A stretch of DNA of 64,000 nt from contig NZ_SACL01000007.1 in assembly GCF_004005855.1 (NCBI RefSeq), positions 1 to 64,000 of the forward strand, given 5' to 3'. The DNA is from Rhodovarius crocodyli. GTDB lineage: Bacteria; Pseudomonadota; Alphaproteobacteria; Acetobacterales; Acetobacteraceae. The notes beneath the pieces are model-generated. The model saw only the letters and a program-made list of their open reading frames with translations, was not told the origin of the DNA and made no database searches. The position numbers were made by a program, and so were the translations under genes. Below, piece after piece: positions 16,416 to 24,851 of the stretch; the first letter of the stretch is position 1; every line of letters begins with the position of its first letter.

Positions 16416-17762
16416 ATGCAGATCGCGTCGACGGACAGAGGGGACCCCGCCTGGCGGCTGGCGCTGCTGGGGATGGTGCTGGTGGCGATGGTCGCCGTCG
16501 GCCCCAGCCTGCATCGCGCCGCGGGCGACCTCGCCTTCAACGCGCTGGGCGTGGCCCATGGGTTGCTGGTGCTGTGGGCGCTCAGCCTGGCGGGGCGGGC
16601 GCCCAGCCGGCGGGTCATGGTCGTGATCATCGTGGTGGCGGTGCTGCTGCGGCTCGCGCTGCTGTTCGTGCCGCCGCACCTGTCCACCGACGCCTTCCGC
16701 TATGTGTGGGACGGCCGCGTGCAGGGGGCGGGCATCAACCCCTATCGCTATGTGCCGGCGGCCCCTGAGCTCGCGCCACTGCGCGATGCCGCGATCTGGC
16801 CCTTCATCAACCGTGCCGACTACGCGGTCACGATCTATCCGCCGGCGGCCGAGATCTTCTTCTTCCTGGTCGGGCGCATCGCCGACGGTCTGGTGCCGCT
16901 CAAGCTCGCGCTCATCGCCTGCGAGGCGGTGACGATGCTGGTGCTGCGCGACCTGCTGCGCCGGATGGGCCAGCCCGAGACCCGCCTCATCGCCTATGCC
17001 TGGCATCCGCTGGCGGTGTGGGAGATCTCGGGCAGCGCGCATGTGGACGGCGCGATGGTGGCGGTGCTGGTGCTGGGCATCTGGGTCGCGGTGGCGGCGC
17101 GGCGGCCGGTGCTGGCGGCGGGCGTGCTGGCGGTCGCGGCCCTGATCAAGCCGCTGGCCGCGCTGGCGCTGCCGCTGGCCTGGAAGCCCTGGGGCTGGCG
17201 TGCGCCCGCCATGGCGATCGGCACGGCGGCGCTGCTCTACGTCCCCTACCTGTCGGTCGGCACCGGCATCTTCGCCTTCGTCGGCGGCTATGTGCAGGAG
17301 GAAGGGCTCGAGAGCGGCGACGCCTTCTGGCCGGTCTGGCTCGTGCAGGCGCTGGCCGGGCCGCAGGGCTGGGCCAAGCCGCTGTACCTGCTGCTGGCGG
17401 CCGCGCTGCTGCTGGCGATGGCCTTCCGCCTCTCCTTCGCGGCCGAGGAGGGCATCGCGCAGCGGCTGCGCCGCCTGTCCTGGCTGTTCCTGATGGGCGT
17501 GCTGGCGCTCTCGCCCGGCTATCCCTGGTATTTCCTGTGCCTCGTGCCCTTCGTGGTCCTGGTGGGCGCGCCGCCTTTCTGGGCCGCCACCATCGCCTGC
17601 TACCTGCTCTACGACGAGATCCCGGGCGATGCGTCCATCGCCTTCTGGGTCCGCGACGGGGCGTTGCACCTGGCCATCATCGCCTCCGCGCTGTGGATGC
17701 TGCGCCCGCGCGCGCCCGCCACGGCCCCCCAACCCCGCATCACCGAGGAACCGAGCCGATGA
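16416..17762 (+). CDS. Polytopic membrane glycosyltransferase-like protein (GT87/DUF2029-like)
   Basis: A 448-residue membrane protein with about 10-12 hydrophobic segments. The first large loop contains RLALLFVPPHLSTDAFRYVWDGRVQGAGINPY, including the acidic residues typical of polyprenyl-phosphate-sugar-dependent transferases, followed by YPPAAEIFF and later LALSPGYPWYFLCLVPF. Such enzymes transfer a sugar from a lipid carrier on the periplasmic side. A GGAGG motif is 4 bases before the start. It overlaps the next gene by 4 bases and opens the glycosyl/redox cluster ending at 23260. Acceptor and sugar are unknown. Confidence 0.75.
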   Translation: MQIASTDRGDPAWRLALLGMVLVAMVAVGPSLHRAAGDLAFNALGVAHGLLVLWALSLAGRAPSRRVMVVIIVVAVLLRLALLFVPPHLSTDAFRYVWDGRVQGAGINPYRYVPAAPELAPLRDAAIWPFINRADYAVTIYPPAAEIFFFLVGRIADGLVPLKLALIACEAVTMLVLRDLLRRMGQPETRLIAYAWHPLAVWEISGSAHVDGAMVAVLVLGIWVAVAARRPVLAAGVLAVAALIKPLAALALPLAWKPWGWRAPAMAIGTAALLYVPYLSVGTGIFAFVGGYVQEEGLESGDAFWPVWLVQALAGPQGWAKPLYLLLAAALLLAMAFRLSFAAEEGIAQRLRRLSWLFLMGVLALSPGYPWYFLCLVPFVVLVGAPPFWAATIACYLLYDEIPGDASIAFWVRDGALHLAIIASALWMLRPRAPATAPQPRITEEPSR

Positions 17763-18505
17763 ACGCTCGCCCGCCGCATGCCGGCAGCATCGCCGTGGCC
17801 ATCATCTGCAAGACGCCGATGGCCGGACGCTCCAAGACGCGGCTGTCCCCGCCGCTGCGGCCGGAGGAATGCGCGGCCATCTCCGCCTGTTTCATCCGCG
17901 ACCTGGCGGTCACCATCGACGGCCTGTCGGGTGAGGGCGTGCGGGGCTATGCCGCCTATACCCCGGCGGGTTCGGAGCCCGCGCTGCGCCCGCTGCTGCC
18001 CGAGAGCTTCGGCCTGGTGCTGCAGGGCGAGGGCGACCTGGGCGACCGGCTGCTGAAGGCCGCCGAGGACCTGCTGGCGCTGGGCCATGCCGGGGTCATC
18101 CTGGTCAATTCCGACAGCCCCACCCTGCCGCCCGCCATCCTGCGCGATGCGGTGGCGGCGGTGCGGCGCGGCGGCAATGTCACGCTGGGGCCGGCCAGCG
18201 ACGGCGGCTACACGCTGATCGGCCTGTCGGCCACGCATCCGCGCCTGTTCGCCGAGATCCCCTGGAGCACGGAGGTGGTCTGCCGCCTCAGCCGCGACCG
18301 CGCGGCCGAGATCGGCATGCCCGTGGTGCTGGTCGACCCCTGGTACGACATCGACGACGCCCATTCCTATGCGGTGCTGGAGGCCGAGCTGCGCGGCACG
18401 CCGCCGGCCTTCGCGGTGCCGGGGCGGCCCTTGCAGGATGCCCCGGCCACCCGCGACTTCGTGGCCCGCCGCGCCGCCGCGCGCCCCATGCCGCAGGTGG
18501 TGTGA
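17759..18505 (+). CDS. DUF2064 / TIGR04282-type glycosyltransferase-like protein
   Basis: A 248-residue protein with a nucleotide-sugar-transferase-like fold: AVAIICKTPMAGRSKTRLSPPL at the N-terminus, the acidic VNSDSPTLPPAIL near residue 120, and LGPASDGGYTLIGLS near 145. This is the DUF2064 (TIGR04282) family, annotated in databases with arsenosugar biosynthesis and resembling CofC/MobA-type nucleotidyltransferases. The start overlaps the previous stop by 4 bases (ATGA) and its own stop overlaps the GT2 start by 1 base, so expression is tightly coupled. No arsenic genes are near, so the arsenosugar label should not be assumed. Confidence 0.85.
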   Translation: MNARPPHAGSIAVAIICKTPMAGRSKTRLSPPLRPEECAAISACFIRDLAVTIDGLSGEGVRGYAAYTPAGSEPALRPLLPESFGLVLQGEGDLGDRLLKAAEDLLALGHAGVILVNSDSPTLPPAILRDAVAAVRRGGNVTLGPASDGGYTLIGLSATHPRLFAEIPWSTEVVCRLSRDRAAEIGMPVVLVDPWYDIDDAHSYAVLEAELRGTPPAFAVPGRPLQDAPATRDFVARRAAARPMPQVV

Positions 18506-19221
18506 TGCTGCGCGGCGTCGCTGTCGTGATCCCCTGCCTGAACGAGGCCGAGCCCATCGCCGCCGTGGTGCGGGAGGTGCTGGCCCAGGGCGTGAGCGAG
18601 GTGATCGTGGTGGATAACGGTTCGACCGATGCCACGGCCGATATCGCGCGCCTGGCCGGGGCGCGCGTCGTCAGCCAGCCCCTGCGCGGCTACGGCCATG
18701 CCTGCGCCGCCGGGGTCGCGGCCATCGGGCCCTGGTGTGAGTTTGTCTGCTTCATGGATGGCGACGGCAGCGACGTCCCCGCCTTTCTCGGCGCCATGGT
18801 GGCGCCCCTGGCCGAGGACCGTGCGGATTTCGTCCTGGGCTCCCGCCTGCGCGGCGTGCGGGAGGCAGGGAGCCTGACGCCGCAGCAGCTGGTGGCCGGG
18901 CGCATCGCGGGGGTGCTGCTGCGCCTGGTCTATGGCGTGCGCTTCACGGACATGTCGCCGATGCGCGCCATCCGGGTCGACCGGCTGCTGGCGCTGGACA
19001 TGCGCGAGCGCAGTTTCGGCTGGAACCTGGAGATGCAGATGCGCGCCGCCGCCGGCGGCCTGCGCTGCCTGGAGATACCGGTGGACCACCGCTGCCGCCG
19101 GGGCGGCGTGTCCAAGGTCTCGGGCAATCTGGCCGCCGGCCTGCAGGCCGCCTGGAAGATCGGCACCACCTTCCTGCGCCTGGCGCTGACGCTGCGGCGC
19201 GGGGCCATGGCGCGGCCATGA
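18505..19221 (+). CDS. Glycosyltransferase family 2
   Basis: A 238-residue GT2 enzyme of the dolichol-phosphate-mannose-synthase-like group: VVIPCLNEAEPIAAVVREV, VVDNGSTDATADIARLAGARVV, the metal-binding FMDGDGSDVP, LGSRLRG, and the C-terminal HRCRRGGVSKVSGN. The start ATG at 18505 overlaps the preceding stop (TGATG); a GTG at 18502 is an alternative. It likely makes a polyprenyl-phosphate sugar that the GT87-like membrane protein could use (inference from pairing of these families). Confidence 0.88.
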   Translation: MLRGVAVVIPCLNEAEPIAAVVREVLAQGVSEVIVVDNGSTDATADIARLAGARVVSQPLRGYGHACAAGVAAIGPWCEFVCFMDGDGSDVPAFLGAMVAPLAEDRADFVLGSRLRGVREAGSLTPQQLVAGRIAGVLLRLVYGVRFTDMSPMRAIRVDRLLALDMRERSFGWNLEMQMRAAAGGLRCLEIPVDHRCRRGGVSKVSGNLAAGLQAAWKIGTTFLRLALTLRRGAMARP

Positions 19222-19243
19222 GGACGAGAGGGGAGAGACCCGC

Positions 19244-20290
19244 ATGCGCATCCTTCTGACCGGCGGCGCCGGCTTCATCGGCCGCCATGTGCTGGCCCGC
19301 CTGCTGCGGCGGGGGCATGAGGTGAGGGTGCTCGACTCCCTGCGCGCCGACGTGCATCGCGGCGCGCCCTGGGTGCCGCCCAAGGGGGTGGAGCTGCGCG
19401 TCGCGGATGTGCGCGACAGGGGCGCGGTCGAGGATGCGCTGGCGGGCATGCAGGCCGTGATCCATCTGGCCGCCAAGGTCGGGCTCGGCGTCGATATGGA
19501 CGACATGCCGGACTACGCCTCCTCCAACGACGCGGGCACCGGCGTGCTGCTGGCGGCCATGGCCAGGCGGGGGGTGGGGCGGCTCACGCTTGCCAGCTCC
19601 ATGGTGGTGTATGGCGAGGGGCTCGGCCTGTGCGCGGAGCACGGCGCGGTGCGGCCCGGCCCCAGGCTGGAAGCGAGCCTGGCGGCGGGGGATTTCGAGC
19701 CGCCATGCCCGCATTGCGGCCGGGCGCTGCAGGTGCGGCTGGTGGATGAGGCGACGCCCTTCGACCCGCGCAACGCCTATGCCACCAGCAAGGCCGCGCA
19801 GGAGCATTACGCGGCGAATTGGGCGCGGGCCACCGGCGGATCGGCGGCCATGATGCGCTATCACAATGTCTATGGCCCCGGCATGCCGCGCGACACGCCC
19901 TATGCCGGGGTGGCGTCCATCTTCGCCTCCGCCCTGCGGGCCGGGCGCGCGCCGCAGGTGTTCGAGGATGGCGGCCAGCGGCGCGACTTCATCCATGTGG
20001 CCGATGTGGCGGCGGCCACCGTCCTCGCCTGTGAGCGCCACGCAGGGGGTGTGGATGCCTTCAACGTGGGCTCCGGCACGCCCCGCACCGTGGGCGGCAT
20101 GGCGCAGGCCCTGGCGGACGCGCTGCGCGGGCCGGCACCCGTCGTCACCGGCCGCTACCGGCTGGGCGATGTGCGCCACATCACCGCCGATTCCGCCCGC
20201 CTGCGCGATGTGCTGGGCTGGCGGCCCGAGATCGGCTTCGAGGCCGGCATGGCCGAGCTGGCGGCGCTGCCCGCCGGGGCGGCGGCATGA
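19244..20290 (+). CDS. NAD-dependent epimerase/dehydratase (extended SDR)
   Basis: A 348-residue extended SDR. TGGAGFIG at 6-13 binds NAD; the catalytic pair is Y179 and K183 (YATSK), with S118-S119 upstream. Residues about 125-170 form an insertion holding C155-P-H-C158-G, a zinc-ribbon-like pair seen in some sugar 4-epimerases such as the dTDP-L-rhamnose 4-epimerase group. It probably epimerises an NDP-sugar in the cytosol to feed the transferases of the cluster. It overlaps the cytochrome b gene by 4 bases, so the sugar and redox halves of the cluster are coupled. Confidence 0.88.
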   Translation: MRILLTGGAGFIGRHVLARLLRRGHEVRVLDSLRADVHRGAPWVPPKGVELRVADVRDRGAVEDALAGMQAVIHLAAKVGLGVDMDDMPDYASSNDAGTGVLLAAMARRGVGRLTLASSMVVYGEGLGLCAEHGAVRPGPRLEASLAAGDFEPPCPHCGRALQVRLVDEATPFDPRNAYATSKAAQEHYAANWARATGGSAAMMRYHNVYGPGMPRDTPYAGVASIFASALRAGRAPQVFEDGGQRRDFIHVADVAAATVLACERHAGGVDAFNVGSGTPRTVGGMAQALADALRGPAPVVTGRYRLGDVRHITADSARLRDVLGWRPEIGFEAGMAELAALPAGAAA

Positions 20291-20934
20291 CCGCGATGGA
20301 CGCCGCGCGGCCGCCCCGCACCCGCCGGCTGCACCCGCTGCCGGTGCGGATCCTGCACTGGATCAACGCCGCGACGATGATCGTGATGATCCTGTCCGGC
20401 TTCGGCATCTACAATGACGAGGCCATCCTGGACTGGGTGTTCTTCCCCCATTGGCTGCTGCTGGGCAGCTGGGCGGCGGAACACCTGCTGTGGCACCTGG
20501 CCGGCATGTGGCTGCTGGTGCTGAACGGCGCGGCCTATCTGGCCTATGGCCTCATCAGCGGGCGCTTCCGCGAACGCTTCCTGCCGATCTCGGCGCGCGA
20601 GGTGCTGGCGACGGTGCGGGACACGCTGCGGCTCAGGCTCTCGCACCAGGATATCACCGTCTACAACGCGGTGCAGAAGCTGCTCTACATCGGCGTCATC
20701 CTGGCCATCATCGTGCAGGTGGCGACGGGGCTGGCCATCTGGAAGCCGGTGCAGCTGGCCTGGCTGACCGCGCTGTTCGGCGGGTTCCAGGGCGCGCGGC
20801 TGGCCCATTTCATCGGCATGGCCTGCATCGTGGGCTTTCTGCTGGTGCATGTCGCGCTGGCGCTGCTGGTGCCGCGCACCATCCTGGCCATGGTTCTGGG
20901 CGGGCCGCGCATTCCCCCGCAACCGGCGGAGTAG
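20287..20934 (+). CDS. Cytochrome b/b6 (b561-type) membrane protein
   Basis: A 215-residue membrane protein with four main hydrophobic helices. It begins with a positively charged leader, then HPLPVRILHWINAATMIVMILSGFGI. Candidate haem ligands are H24, H70, H174 and H188, the spacing expected for a di-haem b-type cytochrome. It ends 6 bases before a sulfite-oxidase-like molybdoprotein, so it is most likely its quinone-linked membrane electron partner, analogous to MsrQ for MsrP but from a different family. The start overlaps the epimerase gene by 4 bases. Confidence 0.87.
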   Translation: MTAMDAARPPRTRRLHPLPVRILHWINAATMIVMILSGFGIYNDEAILDWVFFPHWLLLGSWAAEHLLWHLAGMWLLVLNGAAYLAYGLISGRFRERFLPISAREVLATVRDTLRLRLSHQDITVYNAVQKLLYIGVILAIIVQVATGLAIWKPVQLAWLTALFGGFQGARLAHFIGMACIVGFLLVHVALALLVPRTILAMVLGGPRIPPQPAE

Positions 20935-20940
20935 AACCGC

Positions 20941-21729
20941 ATGAACAAGCCCCTGCTTCCCTCCCGCTTCCGCCCCGCCCTGCGCCCCGACCCGGGGCTG
21001 CTGGAGGAACACGCGCCGGCGCTGCGCGCGGCGGAACGGCGCATGCTGCTGCGCGGCAGCCTCTCCCTCGGTGCGCTGGCCATGCTGGGCGGCTGCAGCA
21101 CCAGCGATTCCGCCGGCATCCAGGCGGCGCTGCGTGCCGTCTCCCGCTTCAACGACCGGGTGCAGGCCTGGCTGTTCGACCCGAACCGCCTGGCGCCGAC
21201 CTATCCGGAATCGATGGTGCTGAAGCCGCCGCGCTTCAACGCCTTCTACGACGTGGATGAGGTGGTGCCGGTGGAGGCCGCGAGCTGGCGCCTGGAGCTG
21301 TCCGGGCGCGTCGCGGAACGCCAGGCCTGGGACCTGCCGCGGATCATGGCGCTGCCGGAGAGCGAGATCATCATCCGCCACATCTGCGTCGAGGGCTGGG
21401 ACTATATCGGCCAGTGGTCCGGCGTGCCGCTGCGGCTGTTCCTGGAGCGCGTGGGTGCGGACACGCGCGCGCGCTATGTCGCGTTCCGCTGCGCCGACGG
21501 CTATTGGGGCAGCATCGACATGGCCACCGCCCTGCATCCGCAGACGCTGCTGGCCACGAAATACGCGCGCCAGCCGATGGCCGACCCGTTCGGCTTTCCG
21601 CTGCGCCTGCGCACCGCCACCAAGCTCGGCTTCAAGAACCCCAAATGGATCACCTCCATCGAGGTGACCAACACCGACCCCGGCGGCTTCTGGGAAGATC
21701 GCGGCTTCAACTGGTTCAGCGGCCTCTGA
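20941..21729 (+). CDS. Sulfite-oxidase-fold molybdopterin oxidoreductase (exported, possible lipoprotein)
   Basis: A 262-residue oxidoreductase with the sulfite-oxidase molybdopterin domain. C149 in IIIRHICVEGWDYIGQWSGVPL matches the molybdenum-binding cysteine, and RTATKLGFKNPKWITSIEVTN is typical of the YedY/MsrP side of the family. The N-terminus holds RRMLLRGSLSLGALAMLGGC, a Tat-like signal with a lipobox-like GGC at 50-52. It has no dimerisation domain. With the cytochrome b upstream it forms a predicted periplasmic reductase or oxidase. The substrate is unknown, and its place in a glycosyl cluster is unusual. The stop overlaps the aminotransferase start by 1 base. Confidence 0.88.
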   Translation: MNKPLLPSRFRPALRPDPGLLEEHAPALRAAERRMLLRGSLSLGALAMLGGCSTSDSAGIQAALRAVSRFNDRVQAWLFDPNRLAPTYPESMVLKPPRFNAFYDVDEVVPVEAASWRLELSGRVAERQAWDLPRIMALPESEIIIRHICVEGWDYIGQWSGVPLRLFLERVGADTRARYVAFRCADGYWGSIDMATALHPQTLLATKYARQPMADPFGFPLRLRTATKLGFKNPKWITSIEVTNTDPGGFWEDRGFNWFSGL

Positions 21730-22817
21730 TGAACGCCATCCCGCGCTTCAACCTGGCCGAGAGCACCGTCCGCAGCCTGCGGCTGGAGGAGTTGCTGCTG
21801 TTCGCCGAGACCGGTTCCGGCCTGCTCGACCTGCCGTTGGACTATGGCGACAGGGCAGGGCTGCCGGCCCTGCGAGAGGTCCTGGCCGCGCAGTCGGGTG
21901 TCGCGCCCGATGCGGTGGTGACGCTGCCGGGCACCATGCTGGGGCTGCACCTGCTGGCGCGCCGCCTGTGCCGGGCGGGCGGAGAGGCGCTGCTGGTCAC
22001 GCCCTGCTATGGCCCGAGCCGCACCGTGCTGGACCAGGCCGGGGTCGTGGTGCGCACCGCCCGGCTGCTGTTCGAGGAAGGCTACCGGCCCGACATCGCC
22101 CGCATCGCCGCCATGCTGCGGCACGAGACGCGGCTGGTGGTGCTGGCCGACCCCAACAACCCCAGCGGCGTGCGCATGCCGCGCGAGGCGGTCCAGGCCC
22201 TGCTGGGGGCCATGGCGCGCCGCGCGCCGCGCGCGGTGCTGTTCATCGACGAGACCTATCGCGAGGCGACATATGGCCCGGAGCCCGCGCCCAGCGCCGC
22301 CTGCCTCGGCCCGCGCGTCGTCACGGCGGGCTCGCTGTCCAAGGCGCATGGCGCGCCCGGCCTACGCATCGGCTGGCTGACCGTGCCCGACGCGCCCCTG
22401 CGCGAGGAGCTGGCCGCCGCGAAGGAGGCATTGATCCTCTCGGGCTCCGTGCTGGACGAGACCTTGGCCGCGGCCCTGCTGGCCCGGCCCGAGGGGCTGC
22501 TGGCCGAGCGGCGCCACGCCCTGGCCCATGCGCTGGACATGGTGACCTGCTGGCAGGCGGACCACGCGCCGCTGCTGGAGATGGTGCGGCCGGAGGCCGG
22601 GGCGCTGTGCTGCCTGCGCCTGAACCCGGCCCGCGTGGGCCCGCAGGCGGTGATGCGCTTCTGGGCGGCCTTGCCGCAGAAGGAATTGCGCCTGGCCCCC
22701 GGCCCCTGGTTCGGCGAGGCGCCGGGCGTGTTTCGCCTGGGCTTCGGCCATCTGCCCCCGGCCGCCCTGGCCGCCGCGCTGCGCGCCCTGTCCCGCGTGC
22801 TGGAGGAAACCTTGTGA
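21729..22817 (+). CDS. PLP-dependent aminotransferase, class I/II
   Basis: A 362-residue fold-type I PLP enzyme. Visible landmarks are DPNNPSG (141-147), FIDETYREATYG (172-183) and the Schiff-base lysine K205 in SLSKAHGAPGLRIGWL. It is shorter than typical AspC enzymes and resembles the aminotransferases annotated as capreomycidine synthase or valine-pyruvate-like. The start overlaps the molybdoenzyme stop by 1 base (TGATG), and its own stop overlaps a GTG start by 4 bases. It may transfer an amino group to a keto acid or keto sugar of the cluster product; substrate unknown. Confidence 0.87.
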   Translation: MNAIPRFNLAESTVRSLRLEELLLFAETGSGLLDLPLDYGDRAGLPALREVLAAQSGVAPDAVVTLPGTMLGLHLLARRLCRAGGEALLVTPCYGPSRTVLDQAGVVVRTARLLFEEGYRPDIARIAAMLRHETRLVVLADPNNPSGVRMPREAVQALLGAMARRAPRAVLFIDETYREATYGPEPAPSAACLGPRVVTAGSLSKAHGAPGLRIGWLTVPDAPLREELAAAKEALILSGSVLDETLAAALLARPEGLLAERRHALAHALDMVTCWQADHAPLLEMVRPEAGALCCLRLNPARVGPQAVMRFWAALPQKELRLAPGPWFGEAPGVFRLGFGHLPPAALAAALRALSRVLEETL

Positions 22818-23260
22818 GCCACGCGCCATCCATCACGCTGCTGGGCGCCCTGCTGGCCTGGGCAGGGCCCGCCGCCGCCCAGCACCCGGCGAACGCCCCG
22901 CCCCCGCCTGCGGAGCGCAGCGCGGAGGCCCGCGCCCGCTACCCCCAGCCGGTGCGGGTAGGGGATCTGCTCGGGCGCCAGGTGCTGGAGGATTCGCCCC
23001 AGCAGACCGTGCTCGGCCGCGTGGCCGGCGTGACGCGCGACACGGAGGGCGTGGCCATTCTCGTCGATTGCTGCGGTATCCTGGGCTTCGGCACCCGGCG
23101 GGTGGCGCTGCCTGTCGAGACCATGACGCTGCTGGGCCAGTTCATGGTGGCGCGTGGCCAGGACCGGCAATCCATGGCGCTGCTGCCTGCGGTGGCCCCG
23201 GCCCGCGCGGCGCCCCTGCCGGTGGATGCCTCCATCCGGGTGGGCCTCGGCCGCAACTGA
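22814..23260 (+). CDS. Exported PRC-barrel-like protein
   Basis: A 148-residue protein starting with GTG at 22814, overlapping the aminotransferase stop by 4 bases (GTGA). A signal peptide (to about AGPAAAQ) is followed by a Pro/Ala-rich linker and a small beta domain (VGDLLGRQVLEDSPQQTVLGRVAGVTRDTEGVAILVDCCGILGFGTRRVALPVETM) like a PRC barrel. This gives a periplasmic adaptor-like protein. Two adjacent cysteines in VDCCGI are notable. It closes the coupled cluster that began at 16416. Function unknown. Confidence 0.7.
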   Translation: MSHAPSITLLGALLAWAGPAAAQHPANAPPPPAERSAEARARYPQPVRVGDLLGRQVLEDSPQQTVLGRVAGVTRDTEGVAILVDCCGILGFGTRRVALPVETMTLLGQFMVARGQDRQSMALLPAVAPARAAPLPVDASIRVGLGRN

Positions 23261-23357
23261 CGGGGAAGGGGGGAAGCCCCCCGCACATGCCACCCCTGCC
23301 ACAATCGCCCCGGTCGGCGGGTTGCGCAGCGGTGAAGGCGCGGCCACATTCCGGGCC

Positions 23358-23567
23358 ATGAGGATGCCCATCGCCATCACCCTCAACGGCGAACGCCGTG
23401 AGGTCCGCGCGGCCAGCGTGGCCGAGCTTCTGGCCGAGATCGGCCTGGACACGCGCAAGGTGGCCGTGGAGCTGAACGAGGAGATCGTGCCCCGCAGCAC
23501 CTATGCGGCGCAGGCCCTCACCGGCGGCGATCAGCTCGAAATCGTTCATTTCATCGGCGGAGGCTGA
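23358..23567 (+). CDS. thiS: Sulfur carrier protein ThiS
   Basis: A 69-residue ubiquitin-like sulfur carrier: ITLNGERREVRAASVAELLAEIGLDTRKVAVELNEEIVPRSTY and the essential C-terminal diglycine in HFIGGG. After thiocarboxylation it gives sulfur to thiazole synthase. It ends 3 bases before thiG. The start could be 23358 or 23364 (MPIAITL). I see no TPP riboswitch consensus in the 97 bases upstream; only a short G6/C6 hairpin at 23268-23282. Confidence 0.92.
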   Translation: MRMPIAITLNGERREVRAASVAELLAEIGLDTRKVAVELNEEIVPRSTYAAQALTGGDQLEIVHFIGGG

Positions 23568-23570
23568 GCC

Positions 23571-24353
23571 GTGGAAGATAGTTGGGAAGTCGCGGGGCGA
23601 CGGTTCTCGTCGCGCCTGATCGTGGGCACGGGCCGCTACAAGTCGCTGGAGGAAACCGCTGCCTCCATCGAGGCGAGCGGTGCCGAGATCGTGACGGTGG
23701 CCGTCAGGCGGGTGAACATCGCCGACCCCAACGCGCCGATGCTGCAGGATTTCGTGCCCCCTACGAAATACACCTACCTGCCGAATACCGCCGGCTGCCA
23801 CACCGCCAAGGACGCCGTGCGCACGCTCCGGCTCGCGCGGGAGGCCGGGGGCTGGAACCTGGTGAAGCTGGAAGTGCTGGGTCCGCCGCCCTTCCTGTAC
23901 CCGGACATGGCCGGCACCTTCGAGGCCGCTGCCGCGCTGATCGCCGACAATTTCGAGGTCATGGTCTATTGCGCCGACGACCCGGTGGCGGCCAAGCGGC
24001 TGGAGGAAATGGGCTGTGTCGCCATCATGCCGCTGGGCGGGCCGATCGGCTCGGGCCTCGGCGTTGCCAACCCCTATATGATCCGCGCCATCAAGCAGCA
24101 GGCAAAGGTGCCGGTGCTGGTGGATGCGGGCATCGGCACGGCGTCGGACGCCGCCTTTGCCATGGAACTGGGCTGCGACGCGGTGCTGCTGAACAGCGCG
24201 CTGGCCCATGCGCAGGACCCCGTGGGCATGGCGGTGGCCATGAAGCACGCGGTCATCGCCGGGCGCGCGGCGTATCTCGCGGGGCGCATGCCCCGCAACT
24301 ACGAGGCCAACCCCTCCAGCCCCACCAGCGGGCTGATCGGCCGCGCGGGCTGA
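23571..24353 (+). CDS. thiG: Thiazole synthase ThiG
   Basis: A 260-residue TIM-barrel thiazole synthase starting with GTG 3 bases after thiS. The imine-forming lysine is K99 in NLVKLEVLG. Other family segments are [40 protein letters not shown], and the C-terminal phosphate loop around [12 protein letters not shown]. It condenses deoxyxylulose phosphate, ThiS-thiocarboxylate and dehydroglycine into the thiamin thiazole. Only thiS and thiG of the pathway are in this window; thiO, thiE and thiC would have to be elsewhere. Confidence 0.95.
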   Translation: MEDSWEVAGRRFSSRLIVGTGRYKSLEETAASIEASGAEIVTVAVRRVNIADPNAPMLQDFVPPTKYTYLPNTAGCHTAKDAVRTLRLAREAGGWNLVKLEVLGPPPFLYPDMAGTFEAAAALIADNFEVMVYCADDPVAAKRLEEMGCVAIMPLGGPIGSGLGVANPYMIRAIKQQAKVPVLVDAGIGTASDAAFAMELGCDAVLLNSALAHAQDPVGMAVAMKHAVIAGRAAYLAGRMPRNYEANPSSPTSGLIGRAG

Positions 24354-24360
24354 TTGGGCC

Positions 24361-24392
24361 GGGGGGCCTCCCCCCGCCAGCCGTTTCCGGCT
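24361..24392 (+). terminator. Tandem hairpins after thiG (possible terminator)
   Basis: GGGGGG-CCT-CCCCCC (24361-24375) is followed by AGCCG-TTTC-CGGCT (24379-24392). They lie 8 bases after the thiG stop and before gapR. No T-run follows, so termination is plausible but unproven. Confidence 0.35.
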
Positions 24393-24432
24393 ACACCCCC
24401 CGCCTTCCCGTGGCTTCGCACAAGGATGGCCC

Positions 24433-24690
24433 ATGCCTTCTGATACCAATTCCGATGTGGGCGGCATCGCCGCCGACCGTCTGCGCAGCATCGTGGAGCG
24501 CATCGAACGGCTGGAGGAGGAGCGCAAGGCGCTCGCCAGCGACATTAAGGACATCTATGCCGAGTCCAAGTCGGCCGGCTTCGAGCCGAAGGTGATCCGG
24601 CAGATCATCTCCATCCGCAAGAAGGAGCCGGCGGAGGTGGAAGAACAGGAAACCCTGCTCGACCTGTATCGCCGCGCGCTGGGAATGTAA
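24433..24690 (+). CDS. gapR: GapR family nucleoid-associated protein (DUF2312)
   Basis: An 85-residue, mostly helical protein: RLRSIVERIERLEEERKALASDIKDIYAESKSAGFEPKVIRQIISIRKKEP. This is the DUF2312 family; the Caulobacter member GapR binds overtwisted A/T-rich DNA and supports replication and cell-cycle progression. Its long N-terminal helix is coiled-coil forming and the C-terminal part helps tetramerisation (family knowledge). It stands alone between thiG and the next operon. Presence of this gene supports alphaproteobacterial origin. Confidence 0.92.
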   Translation: MPSDTNSDVGGIAADRLRSIVERIERLEEERKALASDIKDIYAESKSAGFEPKVIRQIISIRKKEPAEVEEQETLLDLYRRALGM

Positions 24691-24851
24691 TTCCAGCATT
24701 ATTCCGCGTCACACCCGCTTCCGGCACGCACAGTCTCACGGCAGGCTGCGTTTCGGGGGCGGGTGTCGTCGCATTATAGTGACTTACATCCGCTTCCCAT
24801 GAAATTTTATGCTCCTTCACGCCCTGCGGCGGGGGCATGGGAAGGGGTCGG

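Noticed and set aside
17759-18505. Arsenosugar biosynthesis role for the DUF2064 gene
   Set aside because: The label comes from the family name; no arsM, arsS or other arsenic gene is in the window and the neighbours are glycan and redox genes.
23261-23357. TPP riboswitch upstream of thiS-thiG
   Set aside because: The conserved CTGAGA and ACC-TGATCTGG-type core elements of the THI box are absent; only a short G6/C6 hairpin is present.
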